Assembly (NCBI GenBank): GCA_902775485.1
Contig: CACYMJ010000012.1
Coordinates: forward strand, 1-55,028
Origin: an uncultured Lachnospiraceae bacterium
GTDB taxonomy: Bacteria > Bacillota > Clostridia > Lachnospirales > Lachnospiraceae
DNA: 55,028 nt
Direction: 5' to 3'
The notes beneath the pieces are model-generated. The model was not told the origin of the DNA, made no database searches, and was given only the letters and a program-made list of their open reading frames with translations. The stretch's first letter is position 1. Each line of letters begins with the position of its first letter. Below are positions 23,450 through 32,342 of this stretch, in pieces. Made by a program: the position numbers and the translations under genes.

Positions 23450-24046
23450 ATGATCAAAAACCTGATATTTGATGTCGGAGGTGTTCTTATAGGATACCGC
23501 TGGAAGGAAATGCTGACGGAGGATTTCGGCCTGTCTGATGAAAAGGCCGAAGAGCTAGGCCATATGATATTTGATGATCCTATCTGGCGTGATTTTGACA
23601 GGGGATGTGTACCTGTTGATCAGCTCGTGGGGCATTACTGTGAGGATCATCCTGAAGATGAGGATCTTATCCGGCGGTTTTTCTACGGAAACGATAAAAT
23701 GGCAACGGAGCGCGAAGCCGTATGGGAGAGGATGAGGCAGCTTAAGGAAAAAGGCTACGGCATATACATTTTGTCAAACTATTCCGAATACCTCTTTAAA
23801 AAGCATACCGATCCCATGCCGTTTAGGAAGATGCTTGACGGAGGCGTTGTATCGTATCAGGTAGGGGCGGTAAAGCCGGAGATCGAAATATATACACATC
23901 TTCTTGAAAAGTACGGCCTTGACCCGAAAGAGTGCGTTTTCTTTGATGATATAAAGGCCAATGTGGAGGCGGCAAAGAAAGCCGGCATAAAAAGCCGGCT
24001 TATCGCATCCGAAGAAGAACTTCTGACGCAGCTTGACAATTATTGA
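23450..24046 (+). CDS. HAD-superfamily hydrolase (HAD-IA)
   Basis: A 198-residue HAD phosphatase: motif I LIFDVGGVLIGY (FDVGGVL form), motif II IYILSNYSE, motif III GAVKPEIEIYTHLL, motif IV CVFFDDIKANVEAAKKAGI. This is the YihX/epoxide-hydrolase-N-terminal type. Sugar-phosphate dephosphorylation is likely. Convergent with the lipoprotein gene, with only 21 bp between the stops. Confidence 0.9.
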   Translation: MIKNLIFDVGGVLIGYRWKEMLTEDFGLSDEKAEELGHMIFDDPIWRDFDRGCVPVDQLVGHYCEDHPEDEDLIRRFFYGNDKMATEREAVWERMRQLKEKGYGIYILSNYSEYLFKKHTDPMPFRKMLDGGVVSYQVGAVKPEIEIYTHLLEKYGLDPKECVFFDDIKANVEAAKKAGIKSRLIASEEELLTQLDNY

Positions 24047-24067
24047 TATGTGTGGCCCGTGTCGGTT

Positions 24068-25099
24068 TTACTGAACCGGAAGTTCGGGATAATTGGCGAT
24101 ATCCGGACACAGAGACTCAAGGCATATCCCGCAAAGAGGCTCATCGGAGCATTCATCCCTGTAATCGTCAACGAGATGATCACAGGTCATATCGTATATA
24201 TAGTGGTAATATTCTTTTCCGCCGTCGGTGGGATGTTCGTAGTTTATTACAAGCAGACCGTTTCCGCGAAGGAACATGCCGGTTATCGTATCTTTTGGAT
24301 CGATCAGCTTACCGACTATATCATAGCCGCATATATACCCGGCATCATCCCTTGACAGGCTTGTGCCTGCGTATTCGTATACTTTGTCTTCCTCGTCGAG
24401 ATAGAAGAAGTAATAGTGCTTCCATGTGTGTCCGATCATGCACTCCATTTCATCGTCATACATCATGTCATAGCTGCTGTCCATGATCCGAAACCGGATA
24501 TCATCATCAAGATCGGTAATAACCTCACCAAGCGCCGAAAAAGGAGCTTCCGAAACTTTACCTTCATCAACGAGATAGACGTGGGTTACTATCGATGTTG
24601 CATATACCTCATCAACCATCAGATATACTGTATCTCCGAGCGTCATTGTGCGGAAGCGGTCGTAAAAACCCATAGCGCCGGATCCTGTAACCTTTTCGGC
24701 CTTTTTGTCCTTGACAAACCATACGATGCCGTTAATGAGTTTTTTTCCGTCATAATCATCGATGACTTCTCCGGTCAACGCAAAGGCTTCCTCTGATCCG
24801 TCGTTGTCAAAATCTTCCTGTGAAAAATCGATAAAATCGTACATACTGATACCGGTTTTGCTCATAAGTACATCTTTCAGGTTTATATCGGTATCGTCGG
24901 AGTCTTTTTCTTTGTCATCATCAAGCGATGTCCATTCTTTTTCCTCCGAAGGCTTTTTTTCATCCTTAGCAGGTGCATCATCCGTTTTTCCGGCTGTCTC
25001 TTTTGGCCCGCCATCCGCATCGGCTTGTTTTGCGACACCCGTACATCCGCAAAGGCATAATGACAGGATCATAAGGCATGAGAGCATCGTTTTTTTCAT
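24068..25099 (-). CDS. lipoprotein of unknown function
   Basis: About 343 residues. Signal MKKTMLSCLMILSLCLCGCT, lipobox LCGC. A long acidic and Lys-rich linker follows (KDEKKPSEEKEWTSLDDDKE). The globular part starts near residue 85 with YDFIDFSQEDFDNDGSEEAF, an EF/FG-GAP-like DxDxDGxxE loop that could bind calcium. AAGGAG lies 7 nt before the ATG; an upstream in-frame start lacks a site. Function unknown. It runs leftward, 50 bp after the rhomboid gene. Confidence 0.7.
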   Translation of the reverse strand: MKKTMLSCLMILSLCLCGCTGVAKQADADGGPKETAGKTDDAPAKDEKKPSEEKEWTSLDDDKEKDSDDTDINLKDVLMSKTGISMYDFIDFSQEDFDNDGSEEAFALTGEVIDDYDGKKLINGIVWFVKDKKAEKVTGSGAMGFYDRFRTMTLGDTVYLMVDEVYATSIVTHVYLVDEGKVSEAPFSALGEVITDLDDDIRFRIMDSSYDMMYDDEMECMIGHTWKHYYFFYLDEEDKVYEYAGTSLSRDDAGYICGYDIVGKLIDPKDTITGMFLRGNGLLVINYEHPTDGGKEYYHYIYDMTCDHLVDDYRDECSDEPLCGICLESLCPDIANYPELPVQ

Positions 25100-25149
25100 G
25101 GGATTCTCCTTTTTGCTGGTGGTGAAGGTCAATATAATAATTACAGCAT

Positions 25150-25725
25150 TTATTCCGACGGTTTCTTGTTAAATGCATAACCGAGAGCGCCGCCTACTAT
25201 GCCGCCGACTATATGAGCGGTGTTTGATATGTTGTCGCGGATCGTAAGGCCCTCGATTATCTGCTGTCCTATGAAGAATACAGCCACGAGTATAAACGTT
25301 ATCGGGATCTCGCCTTCTTTAAAACCCGTGAATGATGAGAGGAGGATGAAGGCGAATACTACGCCGCTTGCGCCACACAGCGCGGAATGGGGAAAGAATA
25401 CATAGTTTACAAGGCTTGTGGCAAGCGCAGTTACTGCAACCACTCCGGCTATGGTCTTTGAAGTGTATTTTTCCTCGAGCATGGGCCCGAGAAGCAGAAG
25501 ATAGCTCATGTTCCCTATATAGTGGGAAAAATCAGCATGTCCGAATATGTGCGTAAATGAGCGTATCCATGTAGTCGGATAATAAAGAGGCGATCTGTAG
25601 GTCATAAAAAGAGCCTCTCCGATAAGACCACCCGATATAAGGCTCAAAACGGTGGCCACAAGGCTGATCCCTGCAATAGCAAGGGTCACCGGTGCGTTAT
25701 ATGTCAGTTTGATTTTTTTTCTCAT
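25150..25725 (-). CDS. rhomboid-family intramembrane serine protease
   Basis: A 191-residue, six-helix membrane protein. The nucleophile is in GASGVVFAFIL, the catalytic His in NTAHIVGGIVGGALGY. The first loop has TTWIRSFTHIFGHADFSHYI and then GNMSYLLLLGPMLEEKYTS, the H..N pattern of the rhomboid core. Cleaves membrane-anchored proteins; substrates unknown. Upstream of the lipoprotein on the same strand. Confidence 0.93.
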   Translation of the reverse strand: MRKKIKLTYNAPVTLAIAGISLVATVLSLISGGLIGEALFMTYRSPLYYPTTWIRSFTHIFGHADFSHYIGNMSYLLLLGPMLEEKYTSKTIAGVVAVTALATSLVNYVFFPHSALCGASGVVFAFILLSSFTGFKEGEIPITFILVAVFFIGQQIIEGLTIRDNISNTAHIVGGIVGGALGYAFNKKPSE

Positions 25726-25867
25726 GGCAGTACCTGTTCCCCGGATTTTGTGATGATCTAATTATATACAAGGTTTGACCGATATGAAAGAGCCGGGTGA
25801 TCATTAAAAATGTGGCCAAAAGAACTAAATACCTGTAAAATGAACCAAACGGAAGGAGGATCATGAT

Positions 25868-26839
25868 ATGGGAATTAAATGGGGTGTTCTGGGAACTGCA
25901 GGTATAGCAAGGGGATGCACTATCCCCGGGATGAAGGAAGCTGATAACTGTGAGCTTTATGCGATCGCCGGAAGAGATGCGGCAAAAACAGATGCTTTCA
26001 AAAATGAATTCGGATTCGAAAAAGGATACACAGGGTATGATCTCCTGCTTGAAGATCCCAATGTTGAGGCCGTATATATTCCCCTTCCGAACAATCTGCA
26101 TAAAGAATGGGTAATAAAAGCCTTAAATGCGAAAAAGCATGTTCTTTGCGAAAAACCTCTGGCGCTTAATGCCGCAGATGCAAAGGAAATGTTTGATGCC
26201 GCAAAGGCAAACGGTGTTCTTTTGATGGAAGCTTTTGCCTATCTGCACAGTCCGTATATAAAGTCGCTAAAAAATGATGTACGAAGCGGACTGATAGGCG
26301 ATGTTGATTATATCGAAACGGCATTTCTTACGCAGGGATATGACGATGATATACGGATCCGCAAGGAAACCGGCGGAGGTGCGATATATGACCTCGGATG
26401 CTACTGTACTACGATGATTTTATCGCTTACGGACAAAAAGAGCGATATGATAATGGCAAATGCCGAATTTAACGATAACGGCGTTGATATTTTCACGTCA
26501 GTCCAGATGAGGTTTGAAGGCACCTTAAGAGCTGCTTTTAACGTCGGGATGATATTTCCGAGCAAAACCGACGCGCGCCATGACAGGCTGTATATCCACG
26601 GATCAAAGGGGATCATAACTTCGCCTGTTGAGTATAATCAGGCCGGAAATCTTAGTTATACGATCATTACCGATGGCAAAAAAACAGAGCGCAACATCTG
26701 CGCAAGGCAGAATTACGCTCTTGAAGTCGAACAGTTCGCTCGGTGCATCAAAGACGGAGAAGCTCCCTGTATCTCCGGTGCTTTCTCGATCGCAAACGCA
26801 CAGCTTATCGACACGATCCTTGAAAAGATCGGATACTGA
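25868..26839 (+). CDS. Gfo/Idh/MocA-family oxidoreductase
   Basis: A 323-residue NAD(P)-dependent dehydrogenase. The N-terminal Rossmann fold has IKWGVLGTAGIARGCTIPGM and later EAVYIPLPNNLHKEWVIKAL; the family signature is HVLCEKPLALNAADAKEMFD, where Lys of EKP is conserved. The C-terminal domain has ETGGGAIYDLGCYCTTMILS with the conserved Asp and Tyr. Acts on a sugar or inositol-type substrate, not defined. GGAGG precedes the ATG. Ends one base before the H1-like gene. Confidence 0.92.
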   Translation: MGIKWGVLGTAGIARGCTIPGMKEADNCELYAIAGRDAAKTDAFKNEFGFEKGYTGYDLLLEDPNVEAVYIPLPNNLHKEWVIKALNAKKHVLCEKPLALNAADAKEMFDAAKANGVLLMEAFAYLHSPYIKSLKNDVRSGLIGDVDYIETAFLTQGYDDDIRIRKETGGGAIYDLGCYCTTMILSLTDKKSDMIMANAEFNDNGVDIFTSVQMRFEGTLRAAFNVGMIFPSKTDARHDRLYIHGSKGIITSPVEYNQAGNLSYTIITDGKKTERNICARQNYALEVEQFARCIKDGEAPCISGAFSIANAQLIDTILEKIGY

Positions 26840-27211
26840 TCATTTTTTAAGGCCGGCCTTCATCATATTTGTCAGGACTTTTTTGAGATCCTTGTTGGAA
26901 AGGACGGCTTCAATAAGGCTGTCGTTGGGCTTTTTATCGGCCTTGAGCACTTCCATGGCTTCCTTCTTTGTAGCCGCGCTTGCATCCCTGTAAAGCTCCA
27001 CGAGCTTCTTCTCGGTTGCCGTAAGCTTTAAGGAAGCGGCGGTCGAAGTTGTTTTTTTGGCCGTTGTTTTCTTAGCCGGAGCTGCCTTTTTAGCGGCCGT
27101 TGTCTTTTTAGCAGTTGTTGTCTTTTTAGCGGCCACAGTCTTTTTAGCGGTCGTTGTCTTTTTTGCGGCTGCAGTCTTTTTTGCCGCAGGTTTCTTTGTT
27201 GTTGTAGCCAT
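26840..27211 (-). CDS. histone H1-like basic protein
   Basis: A 123-residue protein in two parts. Residues 1-60 are an almost pure Lys/Ala/Thr tail of repeated AAKKTT-like units (for example KKTTTAKKTVAAKKTTTAKK), like the C-terminal tail of histone H1 and of HctB/AlgP-type nucleoid proteins. Residues 61-123 form a helical, charged domain (SLKLTATEKKLVELYRDASA, ATKKEAMEVLKADKKPNDS, KKVLTNMMKAGLKK). The tail would bind DNA by charge. Repeats in DNA (27050-27200) follow the peptide repeats and make the region prone to length change. Confidence 0.8.
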   Translation of the reverse strand: MATTTKKPAAKKTAAAKKTTTAKKTVAAKKTTTAKKTTAAKKAAPAKKTTAKKTTSTAASLKLTATEKKLVELYRDASAATKKEAMEVLKADKKPNDSLIEAVLSNKDLKKVLTNMMKAGLKK

Positions 27212-27237
27212 GTGTAACCTCCTCCTGAAAAATCGTT

Positions 27238-27441
27238 TTATCTGCTCCTGCGCTGTTCGTAAACGCGCTTTAAAAGTTCGGAGTTATTGACTTCACGCTT
27301 GGAATCCGATGCTTCTGCGTGGGAACAATAGTCGGCGGTAGTCGGAAATGCGAGACCGTTCTCGTTATTACACATGCAGATCCCTTCGGGATTGATGAAA
27401 AAATGTTTACAGTTACCACATTCAACTATATCTTTGTACAT
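27238..27441 (-). CDS. small cysteine-rich zinc-site protein
   Basis: A 67-residue protein (MYKDIVECGNCKHFFINPEG start). CGNCKHF, ICMCNNENGLAFPTTADYC and SHAEAS give a C-x2-C..C-x-C..C-x-H set, a compact zinc site found in many short Lachnospiraceae proteins. GAGGTG lies 6 nt before the ATG; the GTG three codons upstream is part of that site. Same strand as, and 26 bp upstream of, the H1-like gene. Function unknown. Confidence 0.65.
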   Translation of the reverse strand: MYKDIVECGNCKHFFINPEGICMCNNENGLAFPTTADYCSHAEASDSKREVNNSELLKRVYEQRRSR

Positions 27442-27552
27442 ATCAAACACCTCTTATTCCAAAGCGCCTTCATATGCGTATTGTATCGCTGAGAAGGTAC
27501 ACAGGCAAGTCGTTGATCGATGATGCCCCGCTTTTTGAAAATTGATATTATG

Positions 27553-28278
27553 CTAAACGCTTGCCGGCGTTTCGGGACTATTGCCGGCATCCGTTCCCGG
27601 TATGGTTGCAGCGATCACTGACAGCTGCCGGAACTTCTTTATCGCAAATATGGTTATGACCACTTCAAATACAAGGAAGATCAGGATGAAGATCCCGTAC
27701 TGCGTACTTAAGCAGAAATCATAGAAGCCGTGTATCAGCACCGGAATCCAGAAAGCCAGTTTTAGATATTTTTTCTTTAATCTCTCATCGTTATATGCGT
27801 CGGCATATCTTGCCATCCCGAAATAATACCCCATATACAATGCATCTATCACGTGGCCGGGAACACTGAACAGGGCGCGCGTGACGGCGGTTGTGATGCT
27901 GCCGTCAAACAGATAGAGGATGTTCTCAAGAGTTGCGAATCCGAGAGATACCGAGACCGCATAGACGACCGCATCGAACGTGTAATTGAACGCCGGATGC
28001 TTCCACGTGGTTTTCTTCAGAACGAAATATTTACCGGCCTCCTCGGAAAGAGCCACTATCAGGAAGTTTTCGATGAGCAGGTACAACATCCCCTGATGAT
28101 CCATAAAAGCAAGGATGTAGTCGCTAAACAGTATTTCGATGATCATGGCGCTTACGGTAGTAAGGGCGCCGAAAATGAAAAGCTTTATCAGAAGTCCGGA
28201 AGGCTCTTTTTCGTATCTGTCGCCCTTCCAGACAACAATAAACAGTATGATGCATGGCAGAACCGAAAGAAAGAGCAT
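27553..28278 (-). CDS. prsW: PrsW-family intramembrane metalloprotease
   Basis: A 241-residue, eight- to nine-helix membrane protease. Motifs: LSEEAGKYFVL (E-E-x-x-K), SLGFATLENILYLF (F-x-x-x-E-N), FSVPGHVIDALYMGYYFGMA (H of motif three), and VLIHGFYDF (last His). In Bacillus PrsW begins the site-1 cleavage of anti-sigma factor RsiW; here the target is unknown. The C-terminal tail is polar. tRNA-Ala lies directly upstream. Confidence 0.9.
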   Translation of the reverse strand: MLFLSVLPCIILFIVVWKGDRYEKEPSGLLIKLFIFGALTTVSAMIIEILFSDYILAFMDHQGMLYLLIENFLIVALSEEAGKYFVLKKTTWKHPAFNYTFDAVVYAVSVSLGFATLENILYLFDGSITTAVTRALFSVPGHVIDALYMGYYFGMARYADAYNDERLKKKYLKLAFWIPVLIHGFYDFCLSTQYGIFILIFLVFEVVITIFAIKKFRQLSVIAATIPGTDAGNSPETPASV

Positions 28279-28312
28279 TTACCCCTCCAAAGACATTCAT
28301 ATCATAAATAAA

Positions 28313-28385
28313 TGGAGTATACGGGACTTGAACCCGTGACCTCCACACTGCCAGTGTGGCGCGCTCCCAACTGCGCTAATACCCC
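28313..28385 (-). tRNA. tRNA-Ala (anticodon GGC)
   Basis: 73-nt complete cloverleaf on the minus strand. All four arms pair fully: acceptor GGGGTAT/ATACTCC, D stem GCGC/GCGC, anticodon stem CCACA/TGTGG with loop CTGGCAG, T stem ACGGG/CCCGT with loop TTCAAGT. Anticodon GGC reads GCC (alanine). The G3-U70 pair, the alanine identity element, is present. CCA is not encoded. Confidence 0.95.
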
Positions 28386-28522
28386 GAAACATGTATTTAT
28401 TTTATCATAAAATGTCCGGCTGTGTATTAGTGAAATGTAAATAAAAAGAAATCCGGCAGCCGTGGTATATTTATCATCCCGTCTGTGATACCATAAGTGG
28501 AAGGAAAGGTGGATTCGTACAA

Positions 28523-29080
28523 ATGAGAAAGGTAGCTGTAATTTTTCCCGGCGTGGGATATACAAAGGACAGACCGCTCCTTTATTATGCGGGAAAACAG
28601 GCAATAAAGGCCGGATACGAGCTTTTGCACGTTGATTTTTCCGGTATTAAGTGGAGCAAGGAAGAACTAAAAGACCGCGATTTTCTGTTAAGGACGCTTG
28701 ACAGATGCCTGAAGATGACCGAGGAAGCGCTTGATAAGGCAGGTGATCTTCATCAGGCAGATGTTGTTTTTATCTCCAAGAGCATAGGGACCGTTGTCGC
28801 AACGGCATATGCCGGGAAAAAGAACATAAAGGCAAAGCAGATATGCTTTTCTCCGCTTGAGATGATAGAAGAGTTCATTGACGAAGAGGGCGGGATACTG
28901 TTTTACGGAAATAACGATCCGTATGCTGATTACCGGGATATCGAAAGGATAGCAAAGAGTAAGAAGCTTAAGACATATTGCGTGGATGGTGGAAATCATT
29001 CGCTTGAGACCGGGGATTTTTGTACGGATGCGGACAATCTTAAAGATATGATCATGTATGTCAGCGAGATACTTGGCTGA
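28523..29080 (+). CDS. alpha/beta-hydrolase-like protein
   Basis: A 185-residue protein. MRKVAVIFPGVGYTKDRPLL is a first strand with a G-x-G-Y oxyanion-like loop; ADVVFISKSIGTVVATAYAG holds a G/K-S-x-G nucleophile elbow (SKSIG). LFYGNNDPYADY carries the acid Asp position and CVDGGNHSLETGD the His. So the triad seems complete, as in KANL3/Tex30-like or DUF-type hydrolases. Substrate unknown. First gene of a rightward run with the aldo/keto reductase and YbaK genes. Confidence 0.72.
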   Translation: MRKVAVIFPGVGYTKDRPLLYYAGKQAIKAGYELLHVDFSGIKWSKEELKDRDFLLRTLDRCLKMTEEALDKAGDLHQADVVFISKSIGTVVATAYAGKKNIKAKQICFSPLEMIEEFIDEEGGILFYGNNDPYADYRDIERIAKSKKLKTYCVDGGNHSLETGDFCTDADNLKDMIMYVSEILG

Positions 29081-29138
29081 TATATACTTATTGTGCGGCC
29101 ACATTTGAAGATCGGCGGACAGGAAAAGGAGGAGGAAG

Positions 29139-30017
29139 ATGACACAGTATTATACGCTAAATGACGGTTCGAAGCTTCCGAAGATCGGATTCGGAACGTA
29201 TAACGAGGAGTTTGCGGACAATAAGGACGTGATAATGCAGGCGATAGAGTGCGGCTACAGATTTTTTGATACCGCATCGCTGTATGAGACGGAACGATCC
29301 CTCGGAAACGCCCTTCGCGAGAGCGGGATAGCAAGGTCCGAGGTGATCATAGAGACAAAACTGTGGATCGATGAAATGGGCAGGCAGAACGTTTTTAAGG
29401 CGTTCGAGCGCTCGCTTAACCGCCTGCAGACCGATTATGTGGACATATACATGATCCACTGGCCCAGACAGACCGGCGCGGACGATGAGGACTGGAAGGC
29501 GCTTGATATCGAGACATGGCGGGCCATGGAAGAACTTGTGGACGCGGGGAAGGTAAGAAGGCTCGGACTTAGCAACTTCCTTCCGCATCATCTTAAGAAT
29601 ATCCTGGATAACTGCAGGATCCGCCCGGTAGTGGACCAGCTCGAGCTGCATCCCGGTTATTCGCAGGAGAGGGCAGTCGAGTACTGCCTGGCAAATGACG
29701 TTATCCCCATGGCATGGTCGCCTCTTGGAAGAGGGCGCGAGAACGCAACGATCGGAAATTCCATTTTAGTTAAGCTTTCAAAAAAATACGGCAGGAGCAT
29801 CCAGCAGATCAACTTAAGATTCCTTCTGCAAAAGGGTATACTTCCGATACCGAAGGCTTCGACGATAGAGCACATGAAGTCGAATATGGATGTGTTTGAT
29901 TTTGAGCTGTCAGAGGACGACGTATCGATGCTCTCGTGCATGCCTCAGACGGCATGGCTTGAAGAACATCCGGATTTTGCGATACCGGACAGAAAGAGCA
30001 ACCCGGACAATATCTGA
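29139..30017 (+). CDS. aldo/keto reductase
   Basis: A 292-residue TIM-barrel NADPH oxidoreductase. GYRFFDTASLYETERSLGNA holds Asp and Tyr of the tetrad, ETKLWIDEMGRQ the Lys, and IYMIHWPRQTG the His. RLGLSNFLPHHLKNIL and QLELHPGYSQE are typical, and the cofactor region is PIPKASTIEHMKSNMDVFDF. Reduces aldehydes or ketones; substrate not fixed. AGGAGGAGG precedes the start. Confidence 0.93.
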   Translation: MTQYYTLNDGSKLPKIGFGTYNEEFADNKDVIMQAIECGYRFFDTASLYETERSLGNALRESGIARSEVIIETKLWIDEMGRQNVFKAFERSLNRLQTDYVDIYMIHWPRQTGADDEDWKALDIETWRAMEELVDAGKVRRLGLSNFLPHHLKNILDNCRIRPVVDQLELHPGYSQERAVEYCLANDVIPMAWSPLGRGRENATIGNSILVKLSKKYGRSIQQINLRFLLQKGILPIPKASTIEHMKSNMDVFDFELSEDDVSMLSCMPQTAWLEEHPDFAIPDRKSNPDNI

Positions 30018-30020
30018 CAA

Positions 30021-30036
30021 TGACCAAACCGGTCAA
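30021..30036. promoter_or_regulatory. palindrome TGACC-N5-GGTCA, copy 3
   Basis: TGACC AAACC GGTCAA in the 38-bp gap between the aldo/keto reductase stop and the YbaK-like start. Confidence 0.45.
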
Positions 30037-30055
30037 CCGGCCGGTGAGGCAAAAA

Positions 30056-30619
30056 ATGAAGGAAGACCTAGACATGGAGTTATTTAAAGGAAGACCGCAA
30101 AACTGCGAAGGAAGGCTTGAACGGGAGGTCCGCACGTACGATTTTCTCGATAAGCTCGGGATAGAGTATGTCAGGACGGATCACGACAGGGCCGACAACA
30201 TGGAGGCATGCAACGAGATAGATGCGATTCTCGGAGTTCTCATATGTAAAAATCTTTTTCTTTGCAACCGGCAGAAGACGAACTTTTATCTGCTCATGAT
30301 GCCCGGAGACAAGAAGTTTAAGACAAAGGAACTCTCATCACAGATAAATTCGGCGAGACTGTCGTTTGCGGATCCGGAGGACATGCTAAAGTACCTTGAT
30401 ATAGAGCCCGGAGCAGTCAGTATCATGGGACTTATGAACGATAAGGATCATGCGGTACAGCTTCTTATCGATGAAGATGTTCTTGCCGGGGAGGAACTGG
30501 GGTGTCATCCGTGCGTATGCACATCAAGTCTTAAGATGAAAACAAAGGATGTCATCGAAAAATTCTTGCCTGCGTGCGCTCACGGATATGTGACGGTGCA
30601 TCTTACAGGAGAAGATTAA
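30056..30619 (+). CDS. YbaK/ProX-type aminoacyl-tRNA deacylase
   Basis: About 187 residues. The YbaK/prolyl-tRNA editing fold: RTYDFLDKLGIEYVRTDHDR, then AILGVLICKNLFLCNRQKTN, FYLLMMPGDKKFKTKELSSQ, and SIMGLMNDKDHAVQLLIDED. This resembles ProX, which hydrolyses Ala-tRNA(Pro). The conserved Lys of such enzymes is in ICKNLF. GGTGAGG plus CAAAAA precede the ATG at 30056; the frame also opens 12 codons earlier at 30020, inside the palindrome. Confidence 0.85.
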   Translation: MKEDLDMELFKGRPQNCEGRLEREVRTYDFLDKLGIEYVRTDHDRADNMEACNEIDAILGVLICKNLFLCNRQKTNFYLLMMPGDKKFKTKELSSQINSARLSFADPEDMLKYLDIEPGAVSIMGLMNDKDHAVQLLIDEDVLAGEELGCHPCVCTSSLKMKTKDVIEKFLPACAHGYVTVHLTGED

Positions 30620-30728
30620 GCTCAGATCGGATTTCACATTTTTTTCATTTTTTAGTCACAAGACTCTCAAAAAAGCCATATATCATCTCAGGCATATCAA
30701 ACGAAAAATTTTTCAGGAGGTTATGCCA

Positions 30729-32261
30729 ATGAGAAACAAAAAAACTCCCGGGATCGTTATTGCAGCCATGATAGGCGCAGCTTTGGCGATCACGGGATGC
30801 CAGGGACAGGATCTGAAGGAAGCGCCCATTCAAGGTGCGGAAAAAGAGCCTGCCACGGCGGAAGCAGCAATGCCGGTGCCTGAAGAGGATGAGGCAGAAG
30901 ACAGGTCCGAAGCGGCGTATGATAACAGCGAGAGTGGAGGACACGCCATTGAAGCTGATGGCATCGATGTCAGCTACAGCAAGTCACCGGTTACAAAAAC
31001 CGGTGATTCGGAGGGTGATGAGGCGGATTTTTACGGAGAAAATGCTGCGGTATTTGCCACAAACGGTGCGCATCTGACGCTATCCGAGATGAACATTAAA
31101 ACTGACGGAGAGCATGCGAACGCGGTTTTTTCATACGGAGAGGGAACGATCGTTGATATTAAGGATTCGAATATAGAAACGTCGGGAAACTGTTCCGGAG
31201 GTATCATGACAACGGGCGGAGGGACCATGAACGCCTCGAATCTGACGATACACACAACGGGCAGGTCATCAGCAGCGATAAGATCGGACAGGGGAGGCGG
31301 AAAGGTTACCGTTAACGGCGGAAACTATATTACCGACGGTACGGGATCGCCGGCAATATACTCCACCGCGGATATCACCGTAAACGATGCCGCCCTGACA
31401 TCAACAGCGTCGCAGGGAGTGGTTGTAGAGGGCAAAAACTCGGTAACACTCAATAACGTGGTATTAAACGCTGACAATAACCAGCATAACAGTGATAAAT
31501 CGGATCATTATCAGGCCGTGATGATCTACCAGTCGATGTCGGGTGATGCCGATATGGGGCTTTCGGAGTTTAATGCAACCGGAGGGGGCATATCAAATGC
31601 CAATGGAGATGTCTTTTTTGTCAATAATACGGCAACATCCGTAAATCTTGCAGGGGTTGACATTACAAACAACGGCGGCGGCATATTTTTAAGAGCGGCG
31701 GCCGCAGGATGGGGAAATGAGGGTTCAAACGGCGGAAAAGTCAATCTTAACGCAACAGATCAGAAGATTGACGGTGATATGATCGTAGATGATATATCAG
31801 TTCTTAACCTGTATCTTAAGGAAGGAAGCGTATTTTCCGGCGCTGTAAATCCCGATGGTGCGGCGGGCGCTGTATATGTGGATCTTTCCGGCGGGGCAAA
31901 ATGGACACTTACCGCGGATTCATACATAAGCTCTCTTACATGCGATGCCGACTCCATCGATCTTAACGGATATACGCTTACGGTTGACGGTAAGAAATAC
32001 TCGCCCCAAAGCGCATCAAACGGCGAGCCTGTAGAGATAAAACCGGAGGAAGGCGCCGGCAGGGACAAGATGCAGGCAGATGATAATAAAAAGCCTCCGA
32101 TAGAAGACGGGAACATGCAGCCGCCGCAGGACGGGGAGAGACCGGAAATGCCGGACGGCCAGAGGCCGCAAAAGCCTGATGGCGAGCCGCCACAAAAGCC
32201 GGACGGCGAAGGCGGCCCGGCGGGGCGGGAAGGAACACCGCCTCCCGATATGCCGGATTGA
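30729..32261 (+). CDS. beta-helix surface lipoprotein with proline-rich tail
   Basis: About 510 residues. Signal RNKKTPGIVIAAMIGAALAI ends at lipobox ITGC. A low-complexity acidic stretch follows, then a right-handed parallel beta-helix from about residue 70 to 440, made of repeats such as TLSEMNIKTDG, DIKDSNIETSG, TVNGGNYITDG, TVNDAALTSTA and TLNNVVLNADN. The last 70 residues are Pro/Gly/Asp repeats (RPQKPDGEPPQKPDGEGG), a wall-spanning or spacer tail. Likely an adhesin or polysaccharide-interacting protein. AGGAGG is 8 nt before this ATG; another ATG two codons earlier is closer to it. Confidence 0.8.
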   Translation: MRNKKTPGIVIAAMIGAALAITGCQGQDLKEAPIQGAEKEPATAEAAMPVPEEDEAEDRSEAAYDNSESGGHAIEADGIDVSYSKSPVTKTGDSEGDEADFYGENAAVFATNGAHLTLSEMNIKTDGEHANAVFSYGEGTIVDIKDSNIETSGNCSGGIMTTGGGTMNASNLTIHTTGRSSAAIRSDRGGGKVTVNGGNYITDGTGSPAIYSTADITVNDAALTSTASQGVVVEGKNSVTLNNVVLNADNNQHNSDKSDHYQAVMIYQSMSGDADMGLSEFNATGGGISNANGDVFFVNNTATSVNLAGVDITNNGGGIFLRAAAAGWGNEGSNGGKVNLNATDQKIDGDMIVDDISVLNLYLKEGSVFSGAVNPDGAAGAVYVDLSGGAKWTLTADSYISSLTCDADSIDLNGYTLTVDGKKYSPQSASNGEPVEIKPEEGAGRDKMQADDNKKPPIEDGNMQPPQDGERPEMPDGQRPQKPDGEPPQKPDGEGGPAGREGTPPPDMPD

Positions 32262-32280
32262 CTTCATATATGAGACAGGA

Positions 32281-32308
32281 AAACGGGCATCCAATGGATG
32301 CCCGTTTG
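32281..32308 (+). terminator. terminator after the beta-helix lipoprotein
   Basis: Perfect 13-bp stem AAACGGGCATCCA / TGGATGCCCGTTT with a two-base loop centre. The flanking T run is only three bases. Confidence 0.7.
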
Positions 32309-32342
32309 TAGGGAGAAGGTCATTACAACGTTACTGTGTAAT

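Noticed and set aside
27050-27200. Long hydrophobic plus-strand ORF (Val/Phe/Ala-rich)
   Set aside because: It is the complement of the Lys/Ala/Thr codons of the H1-like gene.
30020-30055. Longer start for the YbaK-like gene
   Set aside because: The frame from 30020 would read through the TGACC palindrome and has no ribosome site; GGTGAGG fits the ATG at 30056.
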